Part shown: positions 1 to 8,100 of the stretch, one piece after another
How positions within the stretch are numbered: the first letter of the stretch is position 1
Layout of the letters: every line of letters starts with the position of its first letter
NCBI GenBank assembly: GCA_027318525.1
Contig: DAHVPA010000030.1
Coordinates: 1 to 13,243, forward strand
Direction of reading: 5' to 3'
DNA: 13,243 nucleotides
Origin: Candidatus Cloacimonadota bacterium
GTDB lineage: Bacteria > Cloacimonadota > Cloacimonadia > Cloacimonadales > Cloacimonadaceae
Notes under the pieces: model-generated
The model's input: the letters and a program-made list of their open reading frames with translations, nothing else
Told to the model about the DNA's origin: nothing
The model's database searches: none
Translations under genes and position numbers: made by a program

Positions 1-108
1 CCTGATGAGCCAATCTTAGTCATTACTCTCTTCAAAGAAAAACAGATAATCTTCTATCATAATTTTGAACTGGAATCCGGCAGACTGGATGAGGGCAGGG
101 ATTGTTAA
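1..108 (+). CDS. possible C-terminal end of an unidentified protein, cut by the window edge
   Basis: Frame 1 is open from the first base to a TAA at 106-108, giving 35 residues that end in RLDEGRDC. The composition (charged and aromatic residues, varied codons) is compatible with a real protein end. The other two + frames close within about 20 bases. No start is visible because the gene would begin outside the window. Thirty-five open codons can occur by chance, so this is only a candidate. No function can be given. Confidence 0.4.
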   Translation, partial: PDEPILVITLFKEKQIIFYHNFELESGRLDEGRDC

Positions 109-208
109 CGGCAGATATGCATCACGACTGTATTTACTTTAGATGTCCAGGTATTCTGCGAATAAAAACATTTGCCCAAAAATCCACTTTGTATATTTTG
201 GTATCAGA

Positions 209-224
209 TGTCAGAAATCTGACA
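209..224 (+). promoter_or_regulatory. perfect inverted repeat TGTCAG-N4-CTGACA upstream of the cyclophilin gene
   Basis: Two 6-base arms separated by AAAT lie 27 bases before the cyclophilin start. A weak -10-like TACTAT follows at 230-235, so the palindrome would lie in the promoter spacer or just upstream, where an operator could sit. It could equally be a small hairpin in the 5' leader. No T run follows, so it is not an intrinsic terminator. Confidence 0.35.
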
Positions 225-251
225 GGGCATACTATACTGGAAGGAGTTAAG

Positions 252-1097
252 ATGCAAAACGCAAATAAGAATCTGTGCCTGCTGATATTGATAGCATTGT
301 TCATCGCAATCGCTACCAATGCCTGCGCACTGAAAAAGGATGATACAAAGATGACTGATTTGACAGCCAAAAAAACCAAGGTAATATTGAAGACCAGCCA
401 AGGCACGATTGAGCTGGAACTCTGGCCTGAGATGGCACCCAAGACAGTGGCAAACTTCGTTAAACTGGCTAATGAAAAATTCTATGAAAGCACATACTTT
501 CACCGTGTGATTCCTGATTTTATGATTCAGGGCGGTGACCCAAATACCAAAGACAGCGACCGCAGTAATGACGGCACCGGCGGTCCCGGCTATCAGTTTG
601 AAGATGAGTGCTACACCATCTCCGGCGAGCCCATGAGAGGAGCCATTGCCGACGAACAGACAGCTTTCCGGGTCTGGCAGGAGATCATCATGCCCTATAT
701 GCAGAAAACACCCAATCCCAATCCTGAAGTCAAAGCAGTGGTCGATTCTGTGGTTGCCAAACAAAGCGGTGAACCCATCATGCAGAAAACTCTTGATTTC
801 TTCTATGATAACACAGGCAGCACACCTATTTATCCGGATTCCGCCCGGATTCTCAAACATGCCGTTGCCTATGGCACCATCTGCATGGCAAACTCAGGAC
901 CCAATACCAACGGCTCGCAGTTCTTCATCGTAACCAAGAAGGACGGAGCAAATTGGCTGGACGGCAAACACACAGTCTTTGGTAAAGTGACCAAAGGCAT
1001 GGATATAGTCCATAAGATTGAAGCCCTGCCCCGGGACGATAAAGATAATCCCAAAGCAGACAACCAGGCTTTCATTGAAAAGATTACTATAAAATAA
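252..1097 (+). CDS. exported cyclophilin-type peptidyl-prolyl cis-trans isomerase with a large internal insertion
   Basis: The product is 281 aa and should catalyse cis-trans isomerisation of Xaa-Pro bonds to assist folding outside the cytoplasm. The start at 252 is chosen because AAGGAG lies at 241-246 and the N-terminus then reads as a signal sequence (hydrophobic residues 8-22). Cys25 follows Thr-Asn-Ala, a poor lipobox, so lipoprotein status is possible but uncertain. Cyclophilin signatures are complete: FHRVI with the catalytic Arg at 85, MIQGGD at 91-96, SGPNTNGSQFFI at 215-226, and WLDGKHTVFGKV at 235-246. Between the DE at 118-119 and MAN at 212-214 there are about 92 residues where ordinary bacterial cyclophilins have roughly 15, so an extra, probably helical, segment of about 75 residues is inserted. 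The frame stays open upstream to a TTG at 102, but that extension lacks a ribosome site and would bury the signal peptide. Confidence 0.93.
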   Translation: MQNANKNLCLLILIALFIAIATNACALKKDDTKMTDLTAKKTKVILKTSQGTIELELWPEMAPKTVANFVKLANEKFYESTYFHRVIPDFMIQGGDPNTKDSDRSNDGTGGPGYQFEDECYTISGEPMRGAIADEQTAFRVWQEIIMPYMQKTPNPNPEVKAVVDSVVAKQSGEPIMQKTLDFFYDNTGSTPIYPDSARILKHAVAYGTICMANSGPNTNGSQFFIVTKKDGANWLDGKHTVFGKVTKGMDIVHKIEALPRDDKDNPKADNQAFIEKITIK

Positions 1098-1139
1098 GCA
1101 CTCCTACAACAACTCTTTGCTAGAGCACAAGAGGTTTAT

Positions 1140-1349
1140 ATGAAAGCAGTCTATACCTTTATTGATGAGCATACCGGAAAGGACTATGTCCTGCTGCCCA
1201 AAATCCGGGAAGTCCAGTCTGCGCTTGGAGCCATCGTTATAACTTTCGATAACGGCGACAAAAAGTCCTTTGCCGTGGATAATCTCAAGCAAGAACTGGA
1301 GCGCCTCATCATCACTATCGACGCTTATTACGCCGACCTAAAGAAATGA
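1140..1349 (+). CDS. small conserved-looking protein of unknown function (69 aa)
   Basis: I do not recognise this protein. It is a compact soluble chain with an N-terminal half of apparent beta strands (MKAVYTFIDE, ALGAIVITFD) and a C-terminal helix rich in Leu, Glu and Lys (residues 48-69). There are no cysteines and no membrane segment. AGAGG precedes the ATG at 1140. The stop overlaps the start of the TtcA-like gene in an ATGA (1346-1349), so the two are very likely translationally coupled. That coupling and the credible codon use are the main evidence that it is real. It sits 42 bases after the cyclophilin stop with no terminator between. Confidence 0.75.
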   Translation: MKAVYTFIDEHTGKDYVLLPKIREVQSALGAIVITFDNGDKKSFAVDNLKQELERLIITIDAYYADLKK

Positions 1350-2068
1350 GCTGTCTGCCCGGACAAAAGCTGCTCAACCTTGTTGAAGCCTGCATCCGGG
1401 ATAGAAAGTTATTTGGCTTCGATGACGATATTCTGATTGGCATCTCCGGCGGAAAGGACAGTCTGGCATTGTTGGATTGTCTTTTCCGCCTTGGTTTTTC
1501 CCGCTTGCACAGCATTCACATCAAAACTGAACCCGAATCTCCCACGCCTTTTGCTTCATTCTGCAGTGAACGTTCCGATTTTACCATTATTAATACAGAT
1601 ATCCTGCAGCAAATCAGAAGCAGCAACCGGAATAACTCCTGCTATATCTGCAGCCGGCTCAGACGCAGAGCTTTGTCTGATTATGCAGTCAGCCGCAACC
1701 TGCCCATTCTGGCTCTGGGGCATCATCAAAATGACATGATTGAGACCTTTCTGCTCAATCTATTTTTTCAAAGGGAACTCAGCACCATGCTGCCCATGCA
1801 GGACCTTTTTGCAGGAAAGCTGAAGCTGGTGCGACCCTTTTATGATATTGCAGAAGCCGAGATCAGCCGTTATGCCACGCGGCTCAAACTGCCTGTTGCT
1901 CACTGGAACTGCGGATTTGAACAGGATTCCCGGCGCAGCTGGATCAGGCAACAGCTTGGGATATGGCAAAAAGAAAATCCGCAAATCAGGCTCAATGCCA
2001 ACCTCAGCAAAGCTATTCTTAACCCGAATCCGGAGTTTTTACCACCTCGAATAAGTGATAATCATTGA
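1346..2068 (+). CDS. TtcA/TilS-type PP-loop ATPase, probable tRNA 2-thiocytidine biosynthesis protein
   Basis: The 240-aa protein belongs to the N-type ATP pyrophosphatase (PP-loop) family. TtcA enzymes adenylate cytidine 32 of certain tRNAs and replace its oxygen with sulfur, using a [4Fe-4S] cluster held by three cysteines. The PP-loop SGGKDS is at residues 34-39. A CxxC at Cys99 and Cys102 is followed by SRLRR, then GHHQNDMIETFLLNLFF at 125-141, which is the TtcA signature. Cys189 in WNCG lies where the third cluster ligand is expected. The typical ring of catalytic and cluster residues is therefore present. It is shorter than the E. coli enzyme (about 310 aa), mainly at the ends. A TilS or another thiolase of the same family is less likely because of the cysteine pattern. 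It overlaps the preceding small gene by four bases. Confidence 0.88.
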   Translation: MSCLPGQKLLNLVEACIRDRKLFGFDDDILIGISGGKDSLALLDCLFRLGFSRLHSIHIKTEPESPTPFASFCSERSDFTIINTDILQQIRSSNRNNSCYICSRLRRRALSDYAVSRNLPILALGHHQNDMIETFLLNLFFQRELSTMLPMQDLFAGKLKLVRPFYDIAEAEISRYATRLKLPVAHWNCGFEQDSRRSWIRQQLGIWQKENPQIRLNANLSKAILNPNPEFLPPRISDNH

Positions 2069-2135
2069 CAATCCTCTGCCCCACGCCAGAATAAGCATCA
2101 TATAAAAATCATAGAACAGCATAAGGGATAGAGCT

Positions 2136-2969
2136 ATGTTCATACCAATGGTAGAATTCAACCTTGTTTCCGGAGACTTTGTTACTGCGGAAAGACTGAT
2201 TCAGATTGCCCGCATCCTGGTTATACTGGTAGTGGGAATCCCACTGATCAAAATCGCCACCCGGGTTACAGCCAAACTCGTCCGCAATCGCTTTTCCTCT
2301 CAAAGTGAGATGCTGATCAAGCGTTTTGTCTATTATGCGGGAGTCATTATTATCCTGATTTCCGTCCTCAACGAGTTTGGATTCAAGCTTTCTGCTCTGT
2401 TGGGTGCAGCCGGGATTATCGGAATCGCCATCGGTTTTGCGGCGCAGACCAGTATTTCTAACATCATTAGCGGCATCTTTTTGATTTCGGAAAAACCGTT
2501 TATGGTGGGTGACCTCATCCAGGTGGGCGAAACCACAGGCAACATTTTGACCATTGACCTGCTCTCAATCAAGGTGCGCACTGCCGATAACAAATATGTC
2601 CGCATCCCCAATGAAACCATGCTCAAGAGCGAAGTCACCAACATCTCTCGCTTCCCCATTCGCAGGCTGAATCTTCATCTGGCGGTTACCTACAATTCTG
2701 ATCTTGATAAAGTCCTGGCACTTCTGCAGAACATCGCCGCCAAGGAACCTCTGGCGTTAAAAGACCCGTCTGTCTTTCTGCAGATTGAGCAGTTTAATGT
2801 CTCAGGAATACACATTCTGTTTGGAGTCTGGAGTAAACAGGAAGACATCTCTGAACTGCGCAACGCCTTAATGCTCACTATTTTAAGCGAATTTGACCGA
2901 GCCGGAATCTCTATGCCATTCACTTATGCCACAGCAGCGCTTCAACCTGTTACAGAGGTTACGGTCTGA
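2136..2969 (+). CDS. MscS-family small-conductance mechanosensitive channel
   Basis: The 277-aa inner-membrane protein should open under membrane tension and release solutes during osmotic downshock. Three hydrophobic segments lie near residues 20-40, 63-83 and 88-116. The third is the pore-lining helix rich in Gly and Ala (GAAGIIGIAIGFAAQTSISNI, about 90-110). It is followed by the beta domain signature KPFMVGDLIQV (120-130) and RIPNETMLKSEVTNIS (156-171), and by an alpha/beta tail ending in GISMPF. Length and order match the basic MscS type of about 280 aa with no extra domains. A TTGACA stands at 2065-2070, but no matching -10 lies at a good distance, so an own promoter is uncertain. The stop shares one base with the start of the next gene (TGATG at 2967-2971), implying coupled translation. 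Confidence 0.94.
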   Translation: MFIPMVEFNLVSGDFVTAERLIQIARILVILVVGIPLIKIATRVTAKLVRNRFSSQSEMLIKRFVYYAGVIIILISVLNEFGFKLSALLGAAGIIGIAIGFAAQTSISNIISGIFLISEKPFMVGDLIQVGETTGNILTIDLLSIKVRTADNKYVRIPNETMLKSEVTNISRFPIRRLNLHLAVTYNSDLDKVLALLQNIAAKEPLALKDPSVFLQIEQFNVSGIHILFGVWSKQEDISELRNALMLTILSEFDRAGISMPFTYATAALQPVTEVTV

Positions 2970-3661
2970 TGCAGCTAAAAGGATTTATCTTTGATCTGGA
3001 CGGCACCCTTCTTTACACGCTGGAAGACATTGCCCAAGCTGAAAACAAAGCACTCCACAAACTCGGACTCCCGCCACGTGATGTAGAAGAATACCGCTGG
3101 ATTGTAGGTGGCGGTGCGGAAGATATTGCCCGCAGGCTTTTACCAGCCGAAAGTCATGACCCCAATAGCATCAGCGCATTTGTTCAGAGCTTCCGCAGAT
3201 TTTACCATGAAAACTGGCATGATAAGACCCGCTTCTACAGCGGGATTCCTGAGTTATTAACCATACTCGGTAACAAAGGTAAGAAGCTGGCAGTCCTTTC
3301 CAATAAACCGGAAGAATTCGCCGGTAAGATAGTGGACCATTATTTTCCCGACTGGCAGGGGAACCAGTCTCCACGTCTCTTTACCCACGTTATTGGACAG
3401 ATCAAAGGCTTGCCCACCAAGCCTGATCCCATCCTCGCTTTGAAGATCGCCAATGACTGGAACCTTGCTCCACAGGAGATTGGTTTTATCGGAGATTCTG
3501 ACATCGATATCTTCACTGCTGCCAATGCAGGAATGGTCAGCATCGGTGCCGGCTGGGGATTCAGGGGTGCTCAGGAATTAGTTGACAGCGGGGCTCAAAT
3601 ATTGCTGCAGTCACCCTTGGATTTGATACAATATTTGGATGACTCAGAGGTTGTTATATGA
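2969..3661 (+). CDS. HAD-superfamily hydrolase, Gph (phosphoglycolate phosphatase)-like
   Basis: The 230-aa cytoplasmic phosphatase has all four HAD motifs. Motif I is FDLDGTL with nucleophile Asp9 and general acid Asp11. Motif II is LSNK with Ser111, motif III is Lys151 in KPDP, and motif IV is GDSDID at 175-180 for Mg2+ binding. A helical cap of about 70 residues between motifs I and II fits the C1-type cap of the Gph/PGMB group. Members remove phosphate from small molecules such as 2-phosphoglycolate, but the substrate cannot be told from sequence. The start at 2969 overlaps the mscS stop and the stop overlaps the yjbQ-like start (ATGA at 3658-3661), placing it in the middle of a tightly coupled trio. 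Confidence 0.9.
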   Translation: MQLKGFIFDLDGTLLYTLEDIAQAENKALHKLGLPPRDVEEYRWIVGGGAEDIARRLLPAESHDPNSISAFVQSFRRFYHENWHDKTRFYSGIPELLTILGNKGKKLAVLSNKPEEFAGKIVDHYFPDWQGNQSPRLFTHVIGQIKGLPTKPDPILALKIANDWNLAPQEIGFIGDSDIDIFTAANAGMVSIGAGWGFRGAQELVDSGAQILLQSPLDLIQYLDDSEVVI

Positions 3662-4074
3662 AAAGTTACAGAGAAGAGCTTTGGTTCAGTATTCCCCAAA
3701 GGCGAGCCTTTCTCAACATAACTCCCGAAGTGGAGAAGTGTCTGGCTGCCAGCGGCATCCGGGAAGGGATTTGCCTCGTCAATGCCATGCACATCACTGC
3801 CAGCGTCTTTATCAATGACGACGAACAGGGTCTGCATCATGATTTTGAACTTTGGCTGGAAAAGCTTGCCCCGGAAAAACCGCATTCTCAATACAGTCAC
3901 AACGGCTTTGAAGACAATGCCGACGCTCATTTGAAAAGGCAGGTCATGGGACGTGAGGTGGTGGTTGCCATTACAGATGGCAGATTGGATTTTGGTCCCT
4001 GGGAACAAATCTTTTACGGCGAATTTGACGGCAAACGCCGCAAACGTGTCCTTGTTAAGATTATAGGCGAATAA
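3658..4074 (+). CDS. YjbQ / UPF0047 family protein (putative secondary thiamine-phosphate synthase)
   Basis: The 138-aa single-domain protein matches the UPF0047/YjbQ family almost end to end. It has NAMHITASVFINDDE at 42-56, HLKRQVMGRE at 91-100, TDGRLDFGPWEQIFYGEFDG at 106-125 and the basic RRKRVLVKIIGE tail. Family members are small trimeric beta proteins with conserved His residues. Some show weak thiamine-phosphate synthase activity, but the true role is unsettled. Start and stop positions agree with family length. It is translationally coupled to the HAD hydrolase by a four-base overlap, and the next gene begins 18 bases after its stop. Confidence 0.93.
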   Translation: MKSYREELWFSIPQRRAFLNITPEVEKCLAASGIREGICLVNAMHITASVFINDDEQGLHHDFELWLEKLAPEKPHSQYSHNGFEDNADAHLKRQVMGREVVVAITDGRLDFGPWEQIFYGEFDGKRRKRVLVKIIGE

Positions 4075-4092
4075 CAGGTTCTGGAGAACATT

Positions 4093-4755
4093 ATGGCATT
4101 CATCACCAAAAAAGACAGACCCCTCGCTCTGGTCGCTTGCATTGTTATTATTGCTTTTCTCGTTCTGATTTTTACCACTGTGGATGACCCGATTTCCCGT
4201 CCCAGTGACGGTGTGGCAGTATCCACCCAATCCGATCCTGAGCAGTTGGCTGACAGCACAACAATTTTGGATCCTGTTACAATAGGTTCCGCCACCTACA
4301 AGTTTACAGTAAAAGCCGCCTATCAAGTGAGCGGAGTCCTTGTCAGCAAGCACAATTATCCCCATGGTGCAATGTCCAAACTTGCACCTTATGACTATGC
4401 CATCGCTTGGGGTAAAACGCTGGACTGGCTGCCGCATCTCAAGTTTTCTCAAGCCAGCCGTTATTGTTTTTTCAAATATAAGCTGAGCTCACCCGTGGAC
4501 CGCAGTTATGTAGATAAACACGCATCCAATAATCACCTGATTCCTGCCACTCCCAATCTTCGCAAAGCCTTCAGGACTGCCAAGAAGAACGATCTCGTAA
4601 GGGTGGATGGTTACCTTGTGAATGTGGACGAAACACGCAAAGGCAAGAAAATCCCCACTTGGACTACAAGCACCAAACGTGATGACATTGGCATGGGTGC
4701 CTGCGAAATCATTTATGTCACGAGGCTGCAGATCAACGACCAGATCTTTGAATAG
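4093..4755 (+). CDS. membrane-anchored protein of unknown function (220 aa)
   Basis: One hydrophobic segment at residues about 11-28 (LALVACIVIIAFLVLIF) follows a short basic N-terminus. An acidic, low-complexity linker to about residue 55 leads to a soluble domain of about 165 residues, probably on the periplasmic side. The domain holds recognisable blocks: YQVSGVLVSKHNYP, AIAWG, a Tyr/Phe-rich FSQASRYCFFKYKLS, HLIPATPNLRKA, LVRVDGYLVNV, and WTTSTKRDD followed by GMGACEIIYV. They read like a conserved uncharacterised family seen near export or housekeeping genes, but I cannot name it. GGAG at 4083-4086 supports the start. It is the last gene of the run. No terminator is visible after 4755. 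Confidence 0.82.
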   Translation: MAFITKKDRPLALVACIVIIAFLVLIFTTVDDPISRPSDGVAVSTQSDPEQLADSTTILDPVTIGSATYKFTVKAAYQVSGVLVSKHNYPHGAMSKLAPYDYAIAWGKTLDWLPHLKFSQASRYCFFKYKLSSPVDRSYVDKHASNNHLIPATPNLRKAFRTAKKNDLVRVDGYLVNVDETRKGKKIPTWTTSTKRDDIGMGACEIIYVTRLQINDQIFE

Positions 4756-4785
4756 TATCCTTTAGCACCCTCACAGACTACTTCA

Positions 4786-4802
4786 TTGTCAATTTATGAC
4801 AA
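4786..4802 (+). promoter_or_regulatory. perfect inverted repeat TTGTCA-N5-TGACAA
   Basis: Six-base arms flank ATTTA about 30 bases after the stop of the upstream gene and about 27 bases before a possible -10 (TATAAC, 4829-4834). This fits an operator for the dikinase-like/GAPDH operon, or a weak transcript-end hairpin without a T run. No binding protein can be named. Confidence 0.35.
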
Positions 4803-4805
4803 AGC

Positions 4806-4834
4806 TTTCCCTTTGGTTACACATTCATTATAAC
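4806..4834 (+). promoter_or_regulatory. weak candidate promoter for the dikinase-like/GAPDH operon
   Basis: TTTCCC (4806-4811) and TATAAC (4829-4834) are 17 bases apart. The -10 matches five of six consensus bases and the -35 three of six. Initiation would fall near 4841, just ahead of the structured leader, which is what a leader promoter should do. The match alone is weak. Confidence 0.3.
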
Positions 4835-4880
4835 TTATTGTCTTCAGAATAACTCACCCCATAAATCTCGTTTTGAAGCT

Positions 4881-5102
4881 TCAGAGGGTTTGGTCGGACT
4901 TTGCCTCCGGAAACTCTCTGAATAACCTCTGGGTTAAGAATCGAGCAAGGCAATGCAAAGTCTGAGCTGCCTTGGCATTGCCACAATCGGCTGCTTGGGA
5001 GGAAAGCATTTGCAGCTTGACAAGATAGAGCAGATTTATAAGCTGAAAAAGTTGACGCCGGGGCAGTCAGAACAGAGGCAACGGAGTATGCAGCTTCCCG
5101 GT
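4881..5102 (+). ncRNA. candidate structured 5' leader RNA with a kissing-loop pair
   Basis: This stretch before the TTG start at 5135 is rich in pairings. H1 pairs 4881-4891 with 4911-4921 (11 pairs, one G-U). H2 is TAACC/GGTTA at 4923-4936 with a four-base loop. H3 pairs CAAGGCA (4946-4952) with TGCCTTG (4968-4974). The H1 loop segment 4894-4904 is complementary to the H3 loop segment 4955-4965 over 11 contiguous pairs (one G-U). An alternative stem, GGCAATGC (4949-4956) with GCATTGCC (4975-4982), would break both H3 and the loop contact. Downstream are GCTGC/GCAGC (4990-5016), CAGCTT/AAGCTG (5013-5018 with 5040-5045) and a stem of 5057-5063 with 5096-5102. I could not match it to a riboswitch class I know (cobalamin, SAM-I, TPP, FMN, glycine, c-di-GMP-I, glmS). 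Confidence 0.5.
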
Positions 5103-5134
5103 AACAAATTTATAAATAGACAGATGAGGATAGA

Positions 5135-8100
5135 TTGGACGAAATCAAATCCAAAGCTTTGACAGATAATCTGGCTGTAACCTGGGTCAAGCAGGTGATA
5201 ATTCCGGAAGAAGGACTGTGGCTACTCGCTTGCAGCAATGATTATTACGGTATCAATCAGCGCACCAGGCTTTTTCTGGACGAACTTTACCATCCCTATG
5301 CCAATCTCGACGCAGTTCTGAAGCTGATGCGCCAAAGCATCCTGGGCGATCTCTGGCTTTATGTCAAACTGGATGACAAGGTCAAAGCCCTTGACCTCAT
5401 CATGGATATCTTTAACCAACTGATAGAAAAAGCACGCTCCACATCCCGTCAGGACAGAGTATTGCAGGAATTCCTTGATTTTACAGCAGCCTTGTGCGAA
5501 TTGCCTGATACACCACCGACCTCGCTGGACAGAGCTTTGGATATACTGCAGGATTGGTATAAAGCTGAGCCGGCTTACTTTTTCCCTGTCTCCGGAGTCT
5601 GCCGTAAAACTCTGCTTAAGCTGGCACATAGACTCTCAGACCAACGGGAAACCTTTATCTTTCTGCAGGGCATCCTGCGTCAGAACCTGCAGATGTGGCA
5701 GCAGACATGCCATCTGGCTGAATGGCTGTTGAATAACAAAGAGATTCTGACTATTGATACGGCAGCATTGACGGAAAAGATCGGGGATGGGTTTTACAAC
5801 CGAAAACTGACAGAACTGGAAGCAGCTCAATCTCTGGAAGAGCTGAGCACAATCCCCGCCTATAACGAAATCGCCACCTTGCTGCGTGATGCCAGTGTGG
5901 ATTTTGTGACAGTGCGTGAAAAAGTCCAATATATCTTTTATCTGTTGGGTCTGCCGGTTATGGACGAACTCAGCGACCATCTGCTCTGGGATTTGAACAG
6001 AGTGTTGCATGGCATGAAGGAAGCGCTTGGAAGTAAAGAACTTCTCGCCTTGTTGGATTCCATATTCGAAACTCTTACCGAATTTTACAAAAGCCATTGC
6101 AGTGTGGTGCTGGATTGCGTCCTGACCATCGGCAAAGCGCTGTTAACACCGGAAGATACAGCATTGAGCAAGCGTTGTTTGCGACATATAATCGAACTGG
6201 GTTTTGTTGCTCCCGGCAAGATAGAAATCAACAGGGATTGGGAGCTTTCTGTTGATAAAAACCATGTAAAAAACATCCGCATCTGGCTGGAATTGATAAA
6301 AATCAATCCTCCACTCTGTAAGAACCTGCTTTCCGCCCTGATTATCAATCTGACCCAGCAAGGTGTCTTTATTGCCGATACAGACCTCTTTCAAAAAGAC
6401 ATCTCCGCTTTCCTCAACGCCGAGATAAAACCGCTTTTTGTCCAAATCAAACACTTGTTGCGGCTTTTCCCGGTCTTCTTCAGTGAAATTGGTGCTGAAG
6501 GCGAAATCCGTGATATCACCACCGAAATTGATGAAATGAGCAAACGCGAGGACAGGCTCATCCACTTCCTGCGTAAACACGTCCACGCCGAAAGCAATAA
6601 TACCCATATCAATCTCGTGCAGCAGATCCTCCGCTTTTGGACAGACCTCGACCTGGCGCATCTGGAAGGGATTATCCCGGATGATGTGAAACACTTCCTG
6701 AGTAACTCTGATAAACGTCTGCTGGCTCAGAAAAAGGCTGTGATAAAATTTTTAGCCAAGCACGAACTGACTCCTGAAAGTCTGCTGGAACTATCCTGGC
6801 AAAAAGCTGCTGCATTATTTGATAATGCGGAGAGTCGTGATGATTTTTCCTTGAAAAGGCTCAAGCTGCTCTGCCACATATATTATCTCCTGCTCGATAA
6901 GTATCAGCTCAATCCCTATGATATTGTCGCTTTCCTCAAACGCTACAGTTTCTTTGACACTAAAGAGCAGGGCAGACTGAGACAAAACCTGCGCGAACAT
7001 GACTTTGAAAACAGCATCCACCAGATGCTTTCTTATATTCAAAGGCTGAATCAGACCATACTTGACCCCGCTCCCACACAGGCTTGGGAAAATATCTATT
7101 ACAAACGGCATGTGGCGGCTGGCATTCCCTCCATGTATGGACAATACCATGAACCCAAACTGGAAGCGATGGGCATGATTTTTAGGCTGGAAAAAGCTAT
7201 CAAACGCATGTTTGAACAGATGCTATCCCAGCTCAATCTGACCTATATCACCGCCAAAACCCTGAAACGTATTATCCGGATTCTGACCCTGTTTGATCAA
7301 GGTCTGAAACAGGAAGGATTTAAAAACGAGGCATTCGGCAGCGCTCTGGAAATGCTGGTCTCCAGTCAGCGTATCATGAATCTTTCGCTGGATCAGTATC
7401 TTGATATGTTCAAGCTCATGAAGGACAGTATAAATGAGTTGATCAACGAGTATTTCTACCGTTTTTATGAGCAGGAACTCAGTTTGTGTCCCATTGGAGA
7501 CAAAGCTTCCAGACAGCGCAACAAACAGGTTGCCCAAAACCAGAAACAGGCGGAGGAATTTTACCGTAAGCTATTGACTTCCTCTTTTCTGGTGCAGGAA
7601 CTGGATAACTTTATCGCCCAGATCCTGGTATCCCTCAATGCCATGAAAAGCCTCTTCGTCCAGATTGACATCAGCAAAGTGATGAGTTATAATACAGATA
7701 CGTTCTTTGCCCACCTTTACGCCCGGAATTCCAGACTGGAAAATCAGGTTCTGCTTGGTTCCAAAGGCTTTTTCCTCAAACGCATGTATGAATACAATTT
7801 CCCCATCCCACCGGGATTTGTCATCACAACTGAGCTTTTCCGCTACAGAGAGGTGATCAATGCCCATCCTGAAATCAGTCGCGAACTGGATAGCCTGGTC
7901 TTGTCCAATATAGAGAAGCTGGAGGATTTTTCCGGTTTACGTTATGGCGAACCTTCCGCACCGTTGTTGCTGTCTGTGCGTTCAGGAGCACCGATGAGCC
8001 TTCCCGGAGCCATGAATACCTTTCTCAATATTGGGCTTAATGACGAAATCACCCTGCAGTTGAGCAAATTCCCCAATTACGGTTGGACAGCCTGGGATTG

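Noticed and set aside
102..251. N-terminal extension of the cyclophilin from a TTG at 102
   Set aside because: It has no ribosome site, and the start at 252 has AAGGAG and gives a signal peptide at the true N-terminus.
2065..2070. TTGACA as a promoter -35 for mscS
   Set aside because: No -10 hexamer of reasonable quality lies 16-18 bases downstream, and the site overlaps the previous stop codon.
3595..4452. 285-aa - strand reading frame across the HAD, YjbQ and unknown genes
   Set aside because: It runs antisense to three well-supported genes and its translation matches no family. It is an antisense shadow of coding DNA.
4881..4974. tRNA or known small RNA (SRP, RNase P, 6S, tmRNA) in the leader
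   Set aside because: No T-loop, SRP tetraloop motif or RNase P core sequence could be found. The hairpin pattern does not fit those molecules.
4953..5162. 69-aa + strand reading frame in the leader of the dikinase-like gene
   Set aside because: It begins inside the H3 region of the leader, has no ribosome site, overlaps the dikinase-like start and has an unconvincing composition. RNA structure explains the stretch better. A regulatory leader peptide cannot be fully excluded.
6143..6694. 183-aa and other - strand frames inside the dikinase-like gene (also 8618-9184, 5636-6097)
   Set aside because: All lie antisense to a continuous 1362-aa frame with clear motifs. None has a domain or ribosome site of its own.
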